Shown: positions 24,544 through 33,816, numbered from the stretch's first letter. The stretch is 64,000 nt of DNA from Petropleomorpha daqingensis (GCF_013408985.1 NZ_JACBZT010000001.1:2294001-2358000), one strand, 5' to 3'. Translations and numbers: made by a program. The notes: generated by a model from the sequence alone, not told the origin.

Positions 24544-26157
24544 CTACTCGAGCGGGAAGGTGCCTTCGGGGCCCGCCGGGGCGGGCAGCGGGGCCGGCCG
24601 ACCCGGCACCTGCTTGCCGGGAACGCCGTTCACCGACTCGGTCGAGTACGCGTAGGTGAGCATCGCGTACGCGATCAGGTCGCTGTTCACGTCGAGCGCG
24701 TGCAGGTCCACGTTCTCGTAGGTGTCGCACGCGGCGTGGTAGCACGGGTCGAACTGCTCCCCGGCCGTGCCGCCCCAGATGGCCTGCTGCTCCTCGCTCT
24801 TGACCTCCTCGGCGCCGGTGAAGATCCCACCGGAGGCGATGCCGACCTCGGGGTCGATGAAGGCCTGGTAGTCGCTGCGGCCGTCGAACGCGCTGTCGTC
24901 GTACGGTTCGCCGATCGAGGTGTAGTACGACTCGAACAGGTCCTCGATCGCGATCGACCCCTCCGGGATCGGGACCGGGGCCTCGAACGTCGACTGGTCG
25001 GAGTCGTAGACGGTCTGCACGTAGTTCGGCGAGCCGATCATGTCGAAGTTCATGTACAGCGCGATCCGGTCGCGCTCGGCCTGCGGCAGGCCGGTCACGT
25101 AGTCGGTCGAACCGAGCAGGCCGAGCTCCTCGCCGCCCCAGAAGGCGAACCGCAGGGTGTTGTCGCCGCCCGATTTCGCCATGTTCTGGGCGACCTCGAG
25201 CAGCGCGGCGGTGCCGGAGCCGTCGTCGTTGATGCCGGGGCCCTCGGTGACGCTGTCGAGGTGAGCACCGGCCATCACGACGTTGCCGGTGTTCCGGCCG
25301 GGGAGCTCGCCGAGCACGTTGAAGTCGGTCCGCTGCTCGGTCCGCGCGCTGACGAACGCGGTCGAGCCGGGCGCGGCCAGGGCCTGACCGGCGGCGAAGC
25401 TGGTGCCCACGATCGGGATGGCGGGCTCCCACGTCGAGCCGTCCTCGAACTCCGTGGCGGCGACGTTGGTCAGCAGCGCCTCGCGCTCGGGGGTGTTGCC
25501 CTGGTTGAACAGGACGACGGCCTCGGCCCCGGCGTTCTGCGCGTTCTGGACCTTGACGGCGAAGTTGCAGGTGCCGCGCTGGATCAGCGCGATGTCGTTG
25601 TCGCCGCTGAAGTCGAGACCGGCGAAGTCTTCGGGCTCGCAGCCGCTGTCCGAGGCGCGGTCGCCGGTCAGGTTGATGTCGACCGGGATGACCTGGCCCT
25701 CCAGCTCGCCGGAGTGGCTGCCGCCGACCGCCGCGGCCTCGTGGTCGGCCTCGGTCGGGGTCAGCTGCCGGAGCACGATCGGGAAGGCGTACTCGAACTC
25801 GAACGGGTCGAGCGTCACGCGGTAACCGGCCACCGTCAGCACGTCGGAGACGTATCGGACGCTGTCGGCGTACCCGTCGGTGCCCACCGCGCGGGTGCCC
25901 GGGTAGTCGGGGTCGGAGCTGTTGTCGGCGATCTTCTGCAGTGCGGCCTGGTGCTCGCGGACGCCGTCCACGGTCACGCACTCCAGCAGCTTCGCGTAGG
26001 TGTTGTTGGCGCGGTGCTCGCAGGCGTTCCCGTGCCCGCCACCTCCCGCCGCGGCGCTCGCCGCCGGCAGCAGAGCGGCGAGCAGCAGCCCGCCGGCTCC
26101 CACCGCGATCGCTCGCGGTGCCGTCCTCCTCGTCGTCCCGGTCACGCGTTCCGGCAT
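24544..26157 (-). CDS. Secreted M28 family zinc aminopeptidase with PA domain
   Basis: A 537-residue exported peptidase. A signal peptide with RR at about 9-10 and a hydrophobic core ends near AASAAA. A protease-associated domain covers roughly 150-270. The M28 domain has zinc and catalytic residues in AHLDS, INDDGSG, GGEELG, NFDMIG and CYHAACDT. The family removes N-terminal residues from peptides outside the cell, as in Streptomyces griseus aminopeptidase. The ATG at 26157 is chosen for AGGAGG six bases upstream and a proper signal peptide. Confidence 0.92.
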   Translation of the reverse strand: MPERVTGTTRRTAPRAIAVGAGGLLLAALLPAASAAAGGGGHGNACEHRANNTYAKLLECVTVDGVREHQAALQKIADNSSDPDYPGTRAVGTDGYADSVRYVSDVLTVAGYRVTLDPFEFEYAFPIVLRQLTPTEADHEAAAVGGSHSGELEGQVIPVDINLTGDRASDSGCEPEDFAGLDFSGDNDIALIQRGTCNFAVKVQNAQNAGAEAVVLFNQGNTPEREALLTNVAATEFEDGSTWEPAIPIVGTSFAAGQALAAPGSTAFVSARTEQRTDFNVLGELPGRNTGNVVMAGAHLDSVTEGPGINDDGSGTAALLEVAQNMAKSGGDNTLRFAFWGGEELGLLGSTDYVTGLPQAERDRIALYMNFDMIGSPNYVQTVYDSDQSTFEAPVPIPEGSIAIEDLFESYYTSIGEPYDDSAFDGRSDYQAFIDPEVGIASGGIFTGAEEVKSEEQQAIWGGTAGEQFDPCYHAACDTYENVDLHALDVNSDLIAYAMLTYAYSTESVNGVPGKQVPGRPAPLPAPAGPEGTFPLE

Positions 26158-26346
26158 CCTGCCTCCTGGTGATCGCGTCCCGGCCGTCAGCGCTGAGAGC
26201 CGAGACATCGCGGTTCCGATGCACGGCAGCCTCACCCGCGCCCACAGGAGATGTACAGGCAGCACCCAGGTGTCGGAACCCACCGTGCGTGACTGATGAC
26301 GGACGGCGAGGCGACGGCCGGTGAGATCACGATCGGGGAACCGATG

Positions 26347-26362
26347 CGTTTCCGCGGGAACG
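26347..26362. repeat. Palindrome CGTTCCCGCGGGAACG, copy 1 (one mismatch)
   Basis: CGTTTCCGCGGGAACG, an inverted repeat with one mismatch, ends 3 bp from the stop of the DUF222-HNH gene. It belongs to a set of four related palindromes in the window. Confidence 0.6.
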
Positions 26363-26364
26363 TC

Positions 26365-28080
26365 TCACGTGCCGTAGGGCCGTCGGCCCTCCGCGGCGAG
26401 GCGTCTGGTCAGGTCGCGGTTGCCCATCAGGACGCCGACGGCGTAGCGGAGGTCCATGCGGTCGTAGCGCTCCTGCAGGGAGTCGGCGAGAGCGGGTTCG
26501 CCCTCGGGGTAGAGGACTCGGCTGACCCGGGCTGATCGGCGCTCGACGCTGGCCTCGGCCGGTCGGCCGAGCGCGGTTCGCCGGCCGGGACGGCGGCTCG
26601 CCGGGCGGTGGCTGGCGTGAGCAGGTCGGGCCGGAGAGCGGCGAGGGGGCGACGTGCGGCGGCGACGGAGCGCATGCGTCGTGCCGGCCGCGGCGACGTC
26701 TGAAACGGCGGCCGTCAGGTCCGTGGGACGACGGCCGACGGCCGTGTCGATAGGAGTGACCCCGACGAAGGCGTCGGTGTCCGTGGTCCGGTCGGCGGCG
26801 AGTCCGGCCAGGCCGGTGGCGAAGGCGGCGTCGGCGCTGCCCCACACGTGGCGGCCGTCCGCGTCGAGCGCGACCAACCTGCCGCTCGTGCGGCTCAGCA
26901 CCAGGTCGTGGTCGTGGACCAGGCCGTGGTCGGTGTCGCAGAGCAGCACGAGGTTGTCCAGATCGGTGCGCCCACCGGCGAGCCAGTGCCTCATGTGGTG
27001 GGCGTGCAGTCGCTCGATGCGGCTCTCGGGGCAGCCGGGGCGGGCGCACCCGCCGTCGCGGCGGAGCAGCGCGCGGCGCTGGGCCTTCGTGGCGCGGCGC
27101 TTGCGTCGTCCGACGGCGAGTGGTTCGCGTCCGGACTCCAGCATCGCGACGACGGTGGCGTCGCAGAGGATCCGCCGGGCCTGGGCGCCGGTGATCGCCG
27201 GGCCGCCCTCGTAGTGCGCACGTCCGGCGGCGGTGTCGTCGGCCAGGACGGTTGCGTCGACGTGCACCACCACCTCCCTGCGGGGCGGGTCGCCGGGCCG
27301 GCGGTCCAGTTCGACCCGGGCGGTGGCCAGCGTGCCCAGCGCGGCGATGCGGCGCGCGGCCGTGCGCTCGCGGGCCAGGCCGACCGCGGCGTCCTCGGCG
27401 CAGCGCTCGAGCAGTGCCCGGTCCACCCGCCCGCCGGCCGCGCGGACCTCCGCGTGCGCGGCGGCGGCCTTGGTGTTCTGCGCGCGTTCCCGTCGGGCCT
27501 CGCGTTCGGCCAACGCGTCGATCGCGCACATCAGCTCTGTGCCGGCCTCGAGCGGCATGCGGACCTTGAGGGTCAGGCACCCGGCCGACTCGTCGATCCA
27601 GAACTCGAAGGACTGCCCGACCTCCGTGCGCCGCTCGGCACCACCGGCGGCGTCCTCGTCATCGATCCGGCGCCACTCCCGGCAGAACCGCTCGGTCTGG
27701 CTGGCCGTCGCCGATAGAGCGAACTCCAGCAGCGCGGCCTCGCAGTCCGGGGCGGCGATGCGGGTCAGCGCCCGCACCTTCGCGTACGACAGCCGGCCGC
27801 CGGCGAAGGCCGCCTCGATGCGCGGCAGCCCGCGGAGCGCGCGGGCCACCCGGACGTGCTCGCGTGCGGTGCCCGGCGCCAGGCCGCACTGCCAGGCCAA
27901 CCATGCGCCGCACGAACGGATGCCCACCCCGGACCAGCCGTCCCGCTCGTCGAACTCGGCCACCAGGCGCAGCCAGGCCGCCGTGGCTGCGGCCAGCCGC
28001 ACCGCGCCTGCCGTGATCGCCCACGCCAGCTCGGGCAGCGGGGAGCCCGACGGATGTTCCGTGTCGTTCTTCGAACCCAT
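26365..28080 (-). CDS. DUF222/HNH endonuclease (13E12 repeat family-like)
   Basis: A 571-residue protein. The N-terminal DUF222 region (about 20-330) is helical with segments such as RIEAAFAGGRLSYAKVRALTR. An HNH nuclease motif lies near 390-440: CARPGCPESRI, LHAHHMRHWLAGGRTDLDNLVLLC and DTDHGLVH. A basic, low-complexity C-terminal part follows. Members are multiplied in actinobacterial genomes, and their role is unclear, perhaps nicking DNA of mobile elements. The gene is flanked on both sides by copies of the CGTTCCCGCGGGAACG palindrome. Confidence 0.88.
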   Translation of the reverse strand: MGSKNDTEHPSGSPLPELAWAITAGAVRLAAATAAWLRLVAEFDERDGWSGVGIRSCGAWLAWQCGLAPGTAREHVRVARALRGLPRIEAAFAGGRLSYAKVRALTRIAAPDCEAALLEFALSATASQTERFCREWRRIDDEDAAGGAERRTEVGQSFEFWIDESAGCLTLKVRMPLEAGTELMCAIDALAEREARRERAQNTKAAAAHAEVRAAGGRVDRALLERCAEDAAVGLARERTAARRIAALGTLATARVELDRRPGDPPRREVVVHVDATVLADDTAAGRAHYEGGPAITGAQARRILCDATVVAMLESGREPLAVGRRKRRATKAQRRALLRRDGGCARPGCPESRIERLHAHHMRHWLAGGRTDLDNLVLLCDTDHGLVHDHDLVLSRTSGRLVALDADGRHVWGSADAAFATGLAGLAADRTTDTDAFVGVTPIDTAVGRRPTDLTAAVSDVAAAGTTHALRRRRTSPPRRSPARPAHASHRPASRRPGRRTALGRPAEASVERRSARVSRVLYPEGEPALADSLQERYDRMDLRYAVGVLMGNRDLTRRLAAEGRRPYGT

Positions 28081-28130
28081 GTTCGGAAGCTACGCGTAGG
28101 GGCTGACGGAAACCGCTGGTCAGCGGCGGC

Positions 28131-29423
28131 TCAGTCCTCGTCCTCGGCGTCGTCCGACGTTCCCGCGGGAACGTGACCGGCCCCGGCGGCAAGGCCCACG
28201 ACCTCGCCGACCACCCAGACGGCCGGCGGCCGGATGCCCTCGTCGGCCATCGTCTTGGCCAGGCCGTCGAGCGTCGTGCGCACCACCCGCTGCGTGGGCG
28301 TCGAGCCGTCGGTGACGACGGCGACCGGCGTTCCCGGCGCCCGACCGTGCCCGATCAGCGCCGCCGCGATCGCCGGCGCGGTGTCCACCCCCATCAGGAC
28401 GACGAGCGTCCCGCGCAGGCGGCCCAGCGACGGCCAGTCGACCAGCGACTGGGGATGCCCGGGCGGCACGTGCCCCGAGACGACGACGAACTCGTGGGTG
28501 AGCCCGCGGTGCGTCACCGGGATTCCGGCCAGCCCCGGGACGCCGATCGCCGAGGTCACGCCCGGCACGACCTCGACCGGGATGCCGGCCGCCACGCAGG
28601 CCTCGAGCTCCTCCATGCCGCGGCCGAAGACGAACGGGTCGCCTCCCTTCAGCCGGACGACGCGACGCCCGGCCCGTGCGTGGGAGATCAGCAGCTCGTT
28701 GATCTGCTCCTGCGCCATCGAGCGCCCGCGCGGCAGCTTCGAGGCGTCGATGACCTCGACGTCGGCCGGCAGCGAGGCGAGCAGCGACTGCGGCGCGAGG
28801 TGGTCGGCCAGGACGACGTCGGCCTGCGACACCACCTGCTGCCCGCGCACGGTGATCAGCCCCGGATCGCCCGGGCCGCCGCCGACCAGCACCACCGACC
28901 CCGGACCGCCGACCGCGCCGGTGCGCCCCGCGCGGTCGGCGATCGACCCGTCCGTCAGCCCGGCGACGACGGCGTCGCGCACGCCGACCGCCCGCTGCGG
29001 ATCGCCGCCGCCGTGCACGCCGACGACCAGGTCGCCCTGCCGCCCGACCGCCGGGGTCCACACCGAGGACGCCGACCTGTCGTCGGCCCGCGCGCAGAAG
29101 ATCCGCGCTGCCTCGGCCTCGGCCGCGACCGCCGCGTTCACGGCCGGGTCGTCGGTGGCCGCGACGGCGTACCAGGCGCCGTCCAGGTCGCCGTGCTGGT
29201 AGCGCCGCGGCACCCAGGTGAGCGAGCCGGGCTCGACGAGCGCTTCCAGCGCCGGGGTGACCGACGGCGAGACGACGGTGACCCGCGCCCGCGCCTCCAG
29301 CAACCCGGCCACCCGCCGGTGCGCCACCTGCCCGCCGCCGACCACGACCACGCGGCGGCCGAGCAGCCGCAGGCCGACCGGGTAGACGACTCCCGAGGCA
29401 GGGTCGACGGGAGTGGCGTTCAT
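28131..29423 (-). CDS. cobA: Siroheme/cobalamin precursor synthase: precorrin-2 dehydrogenase plus uroporphyrinogen-III C-methyltransferase
   Basis: A 430-residue two-domain enzyme like M. tuberculosis CysG (Rv2847c). Residues about 15-160 form a Rossmann precorrin-2 dehydrogenase/ferrochelatase-type domain (VVVVGGGQVAHRRVAGLL). Residues about 175-415 form SUMT with VGGGPGDPGLITVRG, RLKGGDPFVFGRG and PGVTSAIGVP. It makes precorrin-2 from uroporphyrinogen III and could also feed siroheme. It is the last gene of the riboswitch-controlled operon; its ATG abuts the cobT stop. A perfect 18-bp palindrome lies inside the last codons. Confidence 0.93.
   Translation of the reverse strand: MNATPVDPASGVVYPVGLRLLGRRVVVVGGGQVAHRRVAGLLEARARVTVVSPSVTPALEALVEPGSLTWVPRRYQHGDLDGAWYAVAATDDPAVNAAVAAEAEAARIFCARADDRSASSVWTPAVGRQGDLVVGVHGGGDPQRAVGVRDAVVAGLTDGSIADRAGRTGAVGGPGSVVLVGGGPGDPGLITVRGQQVVSQADVVLADHLAPQSLLASLPADVEVIDASKLPRGRSMAQEQINELLISHARAGRRVVRLKGGDPFVFGRGMEELEACVAAGIPVEVVPGVTSAIGVPGLAGIPVTHRGLTHEFVVVSGHVPPGHPQSLVDWPSLGRLRGTLVVLMGVDTAPAIAAALIGHGRAPGTPVAVVTDGSTPTQRVVRTTLDGLAKTMADEGIRPPAVWVVGEVVGLAAGAGHVPAGTSDDAEDED
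28157..28174. repeat. Palindrome ACGTTCCCGCGGGAACGT, copy 2
   Basis: A perfect 18-bp palindrome within the 3' coding end of cobA, encoding part of HVPAGTS. It lies about 80 bp upstream of the DUF222-HNH start. Confidence 0.75.
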
Positions 29424-30479
29424 TCAGGCCTTCTCGGTCACGCCGGCCGAGTCGAAGGTGGCGACGTCGCGCAGCGCCCGGGCGGCGCTCTGCGCCAGCG
29501 GCAGCGCCAGCAGCGCGCCGGTGCCCTCGCCCAGGCGCAGGTCCAGCCCGAGCAGCGGCCGCAGGCCCAGGGCGCGCAGCGCGATCCCGTGCCCCGGCTC
29601 GGCCGACGTGTGCCCGGCCAGCGCGAAGTCCAGCGCGGTCGGGCACAGCGCGGCCGCCACCAGCGCCGCGGAGCCCGCGATGACGCCGTCCAGCAGCACC
29701 GGCGTCCGGGCCGCCGCGGCACCGAGCACGAACCCGGCGATCGCCGCGTGCTCCAGCCCGCCGACCTCGGCGAGCACCGCGAGCGGATCGGACCCCTCGG
29801 GCAGCCGGGCGACTGCCCGCGTGACGACGTCGACCTTGCGGGCCAGCGTCGGGTCGTCGACCCCGGTGCCCCGGCCGGTGGCCTCCGCGGGGGAGGCGCC
29901 GGTGAACGCGCAGATCAGCGCGGCCGACGCGGTCGTGTTCGTGATCCCCATGTCGCCGCTGATGAGCACGCCGTGGTCGGCGGCGAGCGTCGTCGCGACC
30001 TCGATGCCGACCTCGACCGCCCGGCGGGCCTCGTCGAGCGTCATCGCCGGGCCGACGGCCAGGTCGGCGGTGCCGGCGCGCACCTTGCGGTCGAGCAGGC
30101 CCTCCGCCGGGTCCAGCGGCGCCGCGACGCCGACGTCCACCACCACGACGTCGGCCCCCAGCTGCGCGGCGAAGGCGTTCACCACCGCGCCGCCGGCGAC
30201 GAAGTTGGCGACCATCTGCGCGGTCACCTCCTGCGGCCACGGCGTCACGCCCTGGGCGTGCACCCCGTGGTCCCCGGCGAAGACGGCGACCGCGGCGGGA
30301 GACGGGATCGGAGCCGGGCACTCGCCGGCGATCCCGGCGAGCTGCGCGGCGACGTCCTCGAGCACGCCGAGCGAGCCCGGCGGCTTGGTCATGCGGTCGA
30401 GCCGTTCGCGGGCGGCGCGCTCGGCCGCCGCGTCGCGGGGGCGGACGGCGGCGATCGTCTGGTCCAGCAGCGTGCTCAG
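29424..30479 (-). CDS. cobT: Nicotinate-nucleotide:dimethylbenzimidazole phosphoribosyltransferase
   Basis: A 351-residue enzyme that activates dimethylbenzimidazole for the lower ligand of cobalamin. Motifs are LTKPPGSLG-like MTKPPGSLG, FAGDHGVHAQGVTPWPQEVT, GDMGITNTT and the catalytic Glu in GEGTGA. The first ATG (30392) would remove the family's N-terminal helix (LLDQTIAAVRPRDAAA). The frame reaches CTG 30479 without any ATG, GTG or TTG, and GAGGAG lies six bases before that CTG, which overlaps the cobC TGA. I therefore call a rare CTG start. Confidence 0.88.
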   Translation of the reverse strand: MSTLLDQTIAAVRPRDAAAERAARERLDRMTKPPGSLGVLEDVAAQLAGIAGECPAPIPSPAAVAVFAGDHGVHAQGVTPWPQEVTAQMVANFVAGGAVVNAFAAQLGADVVVVDVGVAAPLDPAEGLLDRKVRAGTADLAVGPAMTLDEARRAVEVGIEVATTLAADHGVLISGDMGITNTTASAALICAFTGASPAEATGRGTGVDDPTLARKVDVVTRAVARLPEGSDPLAVLAEVGGLEHAAIAGFVLGAAAARTPVLLDGVIAGSAALVAAALCPTALDFALAGHTSAEPGHGIALRALGLRPLLGLDLRLGEGTGALLALPLAQSAARALRDVATFDSAGVTEKA

Positions 30480-31507
30480 CGGAACTCCTCGGGGGATGCG
30501 GTCGGGTCCAGGATCCCAGCGAGCGCCTCGGCGAACGCACGGGAGGTCTCCGGATCGCGCACGGCGACCCGCAGGTGGTCGGGGGACAGGCCCGGGAAGG
30601 TGTCGCCGCGGCGCACCGCGAAGCCGGCCTCGCGCAGCGCTGCGCGGACCCGCGCGCCGTCCGGCACCCGCAGCAGCACGAACGACGAGCGCGGGTCGGC
30701 GACCACCTCGACGCCGGGCGGCAGGGCGGCCAGCAGCGCCTTGCGGGCGCTCTCCAGCTCGACCGCGGCCGCCTCCGCCTCGGCCCGGGCGGCCGGCGTG
30801 GAGCAGGCCACCAGCGCGGCCAGCGCCGGGGTCGACACCGGCCAGTGCGGCTGCTGCGCGGCCAGCCGGGCGATCAGGTCCGCCGGCCCGAGCGCGTAGC
30901 CGACCCGCAGGCCGGCCAGCCCCCAGGTCTTGGTCAGGCTGCGGACGACGAGCAGTCCCGGCAGGTCCCGGCGCGCGGCCAGCGACTCCGGCTCACCGGG
31001 CACCGTGTCGGCGAACGCCTCGTCGACCAACAGCACCCGCTCGGGACGGGCCAGCGCGGCGATGTCGGCCGCAGGGTGCAGCACCGACGTCGGGTTGGTC
31101 GGGTTGCCCAGCACGACGAGGTCGGCGTCTTCCGGGACGGCGCGCAGCCGGTAGCCCGGCGGGTCGAGCAGCAGCCGCTCGAGCGGGTGCCCGGCGGCGC
31201 GCAGCGCGGCCTCCGGCTCGGTGAACGACGGGTGGACGACGACCGCCCGACGGGGCCGCAGCGCACGCGCGACCAGCACGAACGTCTCCGCCGCGCCGGC
31301 GGTGAGCAGTACCTCGTCCTCCGGCCGCCCGTGCGCGCGGGCCACCGCGGCCCGCGCCGGGCGGGGATCGGGATAGGCGGCGGAGGCGTCGACCGCGTCG
31401 TGCAGCGCGGCGCGCAGCCACTCCGGCGGCGTCCCGGCGCGGACGTTGACCGCCAGGTCGACCAGACCCGGCGCCAGCTCGTCGTCCCCGTGGAAGTCGA
31501 GGTTCAT
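30476..31507 (-). CDS. cobC: Threonine-phosphate decarboxylase-like aminotransferase
   Basis: A 343-residue fold-type I PLP enzyme. It has the substrate-binding LGNPTNPTSVL, the VDEAFAD Asp and the PLP Lys in RSLTKTWGLAGLRVGYA. CobC/CobD (Salmonella) enzymes make (R)-1-aminopropan-2-ol phosphate for the nucleotide loop. The family is close to histidinol-phosphate aminotransferase, but the cob operon context decides. It overlaps the preceding cobE-like stop by 4 nt and the cobT start. Confidence 0.88.
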   Translation of the reverse strand: MNLDFHGDDELAPGLVDLAVNVRAGTPPEWLRAALHDAVDASAAYPDPRPARAAVARAHGRPEDEVLLTAGAAETFVLVARALRPRRAVVVHPSFTEPEAALRAAGHPLERLLLDPPGYRLRAVPEDADLVVLGNPTNPTSVLHPAADIAALARPERVLLVDEAFADTVPGEPESLAARRDLPGLLVVRSLTKTWGLAGLRVGYALGPADLIARLAAQQPHWPVSTPALAALVACSTPAARAEAEAAAVELESARKALLAALPPGVEVVADPRSSFVLLRVPDGARVRAALREAGFAVRRGDTFPGLSPDHLRVAVRDPETSRAFAEALAGILDPTASPEEFR

Positions 31508-31842
31508 CCCGCGACCGCCACGGTGACCCGGCCGACCACGGTCTTGCCGACCACCAGCGTCCCGCCGCTCAGCAGGGCCGCGGCCTCCGCGACCGACGGC
31601 GTGCCCACCGCGCTCGCGACCCGGCCGGACGGCGCGGGCACTGGCACCGTGGCCAGCACGGCGGCCGGGTGGGCCAGCACCGGCCAGCGGCGCAGCGCCG
31701 CGGCCTCCGCCACCACGGGTTCGCGTGCCTCGACGGTGGCCAGCCGGACGTCGTCCGCACCTGCGGGCAGGACCGCGTCGATCGCCGCGAGCACCTCCGC
31801 GACGGTGGCCCTCGACGCCGCGCCGACCCCGACCGTGATCAC
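31504..31842 (-). CDS. cobE: CobE / CbiG C-terminal-like protein
   Basis: A 112-residue protein equal to the free C-terminal domain of CbiG. It starts ITVGVGAASRATVAEVL and contains RLATVEAREP, VPVPAPSGRVASAVGTPSVAEAAAL and LVVGKTVVGRVTVAVA. CobE is needed in the aerobic cobalamin pathway around corrin ring modification but its catalytic role is not settled. The GTG at 31842 overlaps the cobB TGA, and its own stop overlaps cobC. Confidence 0.82.
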   Translation of the reverse strand: MITVGVGAASRATVAEVLAAIDAVLPAGADDVRLATVEAREPVVAEAAALRRWPVLAHPAAVLATVPVPAPSGRVASAVGTPSVAEAAALLSGGTLVVGKTVVGRVTVAVAG

Positions 31843-33203
31843 GCCGGCACCAGCGCGGCGGCGCACGCGGCCACGAACCGCTCGGCCAGCTGCGGACTGC
31901 CCGCCCAGTGCAGGTGCAGGTAGGAGGCGTGCACGCTGCGGGTCACGAACCCCTCGGGCCCGGCCGCGGACCACTGCCACGCCGCGTGCGTCCCGGCGGG
32001 CGGGGTGGCGACGGTGCGGTGGAACTCGTGGCCGCGCACCCGGGTGCCGGCCGGGGCGAGCACGGAGTCGACGGTCGCCACCGCGGCGCGGTAGCCGAGG
32101 GTCAGCCGCGGCGTCATGGCCGCCTCCGTGTTCAGCACGCCGCACATCGGGACGCCGTCCAGGCTCCTCGCGAGGTAGGTGAGCCCGGCGCACTCCGCGG
32201 CGATCGGCCCGCCGCGCCCGGCCAGGGCGCCGACGTCCTCGCGCAGGGACGCGTTGGCCGACAGCTGCGCGGCGTAGACCTCGGGAAACCCGCCGCCGAT
32301 GACCAGCCCCGTCGTCCCGGCGGGCACGCGGTCGTGCAGCAGCGGGTCCACGGGGACCACCTCCGCGCCGGCCGCCTCGAGCAGCTCGGCGTGCTCGGCG
32401 TAGCCGAAGGTGAACGCGGCGCCCCCGAAGACGGCGATCCGCGGGCGGCCCGGGATCGGCGCCACCTCCGCGGCCGGGTCCCACGGTCGGGCGTCGACGT
32501 CCGGCGCCGACCGGGCCAGGGCCAGGACGGCGTCGAGGTCGACCGACGCGGCGACCACCTCGCCGAGCGTGCGCACCGTGCGCACCGCCTCGTCGGTGCG
32601 CTCGGCCGCCGGCACCAGGCCGAGGTGCCGCGACGGCGTGGCCAGCGCCTCGAGCCGGCGGACCGCGCCGAGCACGGGCACGCCTGCGGCGTCGAGGGCG
32701 TCGCGCAGGATCTGCTCGTGCCGGTCGCTGCCGACCCGGTTGAGGACCACCCCGCCGATGCGCACACCCGGCTCGAAGGTGGCGAACCCGTGCACCAGCG
32801 CCGCGACGCTGCGCGCCTGCGAGGCCGCGTCGACCACCAGCACCACCGGGGCGCGCAGCAGCTGCGCGACGTGCGCGGTGGAGGCGAAGCCGGGCTCGAC
32901 CGACGGGTGGGATGCCCCGTCGAACAGGCCCATCACGCCCTCGACGACGGCGACGTCCGCCCCGCGCGCACCGTGCAGCAGAAGGGGCGCGATCCGCTCC
33001 TCGCCGACCAGCCACGGGTCGAGGTTGCGCCCCGGGCGTCCGGCGGCGAGGCCGGCGTAGCCGGGGTCGATGTAGTCCGGGCCCACCTTGTGCGGGGAGA
33101 CGGCGAGCCCCCGCGCGGTGAGCGCGGCGACCAGTCCCGTCGCGATCGACGTCTTGCCGGCGCCGGACGACGGCGCGGCCAGGACGACGCGCGGGAGACT
33201 CAC
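31839..33203 (-). CDS. cobB: Hydrogenobyrinic acid a,c-diamide synthase
   Basis: A 454-residue glutamine-dependent amidotransferase. The N-terminal ATP-binding domain has APSSGAGKTSIATGL and KVGPDYIDP, then VEGVMGLFDG. The C-terminal triad-type glutaminase domain carries the nucleophile Cys in AAECAGLTYL and a later His in GHEFHRT. It amidates the a and c side chains of hydrogenobyrinic acid. GTG 33203 overlaps the cobO stop as GTGA; a second GTG sits just before it. Confidence 0.93.
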   Translation of the reverse strand: MSLPRVVLAAPSSGAGKTSIATGLVAALTARGLAVSPHKVGPDYIDPGYAGLAAGRPGRNLDPWLVGEERIAPLLLHGARGADVAVVEGVMGLFDGASHPSVEPGFASTAHVAQLLRAPVVLVVDAASQARSVAALVHGFATFEPGVRIGGVVLNRVGSDRHEQILRDALDAAGVPVLGAVRRLEALATPSRHLGLVPAAERTDEAVRTVRTLGEVVAASVDLDAVLALARSAPDVDARPWDPAAEVAPIPGRPRIAVFGGAAFTFGYAEHAELLEAAGAEVVPVDPLLHDRVPAGTTGLVIGGGFPEVYAAQLSANASLREDVGALAGRGGPIAAECAGLTYLARSLDGVPMCGVLNTEAAMTPRLTLGYRAAVATVDSVLAPAGTRVRGHEFHRTVATPPAGTHAAWQWSAAGPEGFVTRSVHASYLHLHWAGSPQLAERFVAACAAALVPA

Positions 33204-33814
33204 CACTCGATCCCCCGCTGGCCCTTCTGCCCGGCGTCCATCGGGTGCTTGACCTTGGTCATCTCCACGACCAGGTCGGCGGCCTCGACCAGTGCCGGGG
33301 CGGCGTCGCGGCCGGTGATCACCACGTGCTGGTTCCCGGGTCGCTCGCGCAGCGTCGTCACCACGTCGTCGACGTCCACCCAGCCCCACTTCAGGGGATA
33401 GGTGAACTCGTCGAGCACGTAGAAGCGGTAGGCCTCGGCGGCGAGGTCGCGCTTGATCTGCGCCCAGCCCTCGGCGGCGTCGGCGGCGTGGTCCACGTCG
33501 GTGCCCTGCCGCCGCGACCACGACCAGCCCGAGCCCATCTTGTGCCAGACCACCGGCGCGCCCTCGCCGGTCTGCTCGTGCAGCCGGCCGAGCGCGGTGA
33601 GCGCGTTCTCCTCGCCGACCTTCCACTTCGCGCTCTTGACGAACTGGTAGACCGCGATCGGCCAGCCCTGGTTCCAGGCACGCATGGCCATGCCGAACGC
33701 GGCGGTCGACTTGCCCTTCATCTCGCCGGTGTGCACGGCGAGGATCGGCCGGTTGCGCCGCTGCCGCGTCGTCAGCCCGTCCTCGGGGACGACCTCGACC
33801 TGCCCCTTCGGCAT
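33200..33814 (-). CDS. cobO: Cob(I)yrinic acid a,c-diamide adenosyltransferase
   Basis: A 204-residue CobA/CobO-type corrinoid adenosyltransferase. The P-loop-like HTGEMKGKSTAAFGMAMRA is near residue 28, with VLDEFTYPLKWGW and VVITGRDA later. It transfers the 5'-deoxyadenosyl group from ATP to cobalt. Its ATG lies 2 nt after the chelatase stop. The chelatase-cobO-cobB-cysG order matches Rv2850c-Rv2847c in M. tuberculosis. Confidence 0.94.
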   Translation of the reverse strand: MPKGQVEVVPEDGLTTRQRRNRPILAVHTGEMKGKSTAAFGMAMRAWNQGWPIAVYQFVKSAKWKVGEENALTALGRLHEQTGEGAPVVWHKMGSGWSWSRRQGTDVDHAADAAEGWAQIKRDLAAEAYRFYVLDEFTYPLKWGWVDVDDVVTTLRERPGNQHVVITGRDAAPALVEAADLVVEMTKVKHPMDAGQKGQRGIEW

Positions 33815-33816
33815 CC

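Noticed and set aside
26296-26535. Short plus-strand ORF between the M28 and HNH genes
   Set aside because: It overlaps the HNH coding end antisense and has no ribosome-binding site or recognisable sequence. The 200-bp gap holds only the palindrome at 26347.
28157-28174. Palindrome as a LexA box or parS site
   Set aside because: Actinobacterial SOS boxes are GAAC-N4-GTTC, the opposite arm order, and parS resembles GTTTCACGTGAAAC. Neither fits GTTCCCGCGGGAAC.
30480-30540. Frameshift at the cobC-cobT junction
   Set aside because: The missing standard start of cobT looked like a sequencing error, but the CTG with a well-placed GAGGAG and a CTGA overlap explains it without any frame change.
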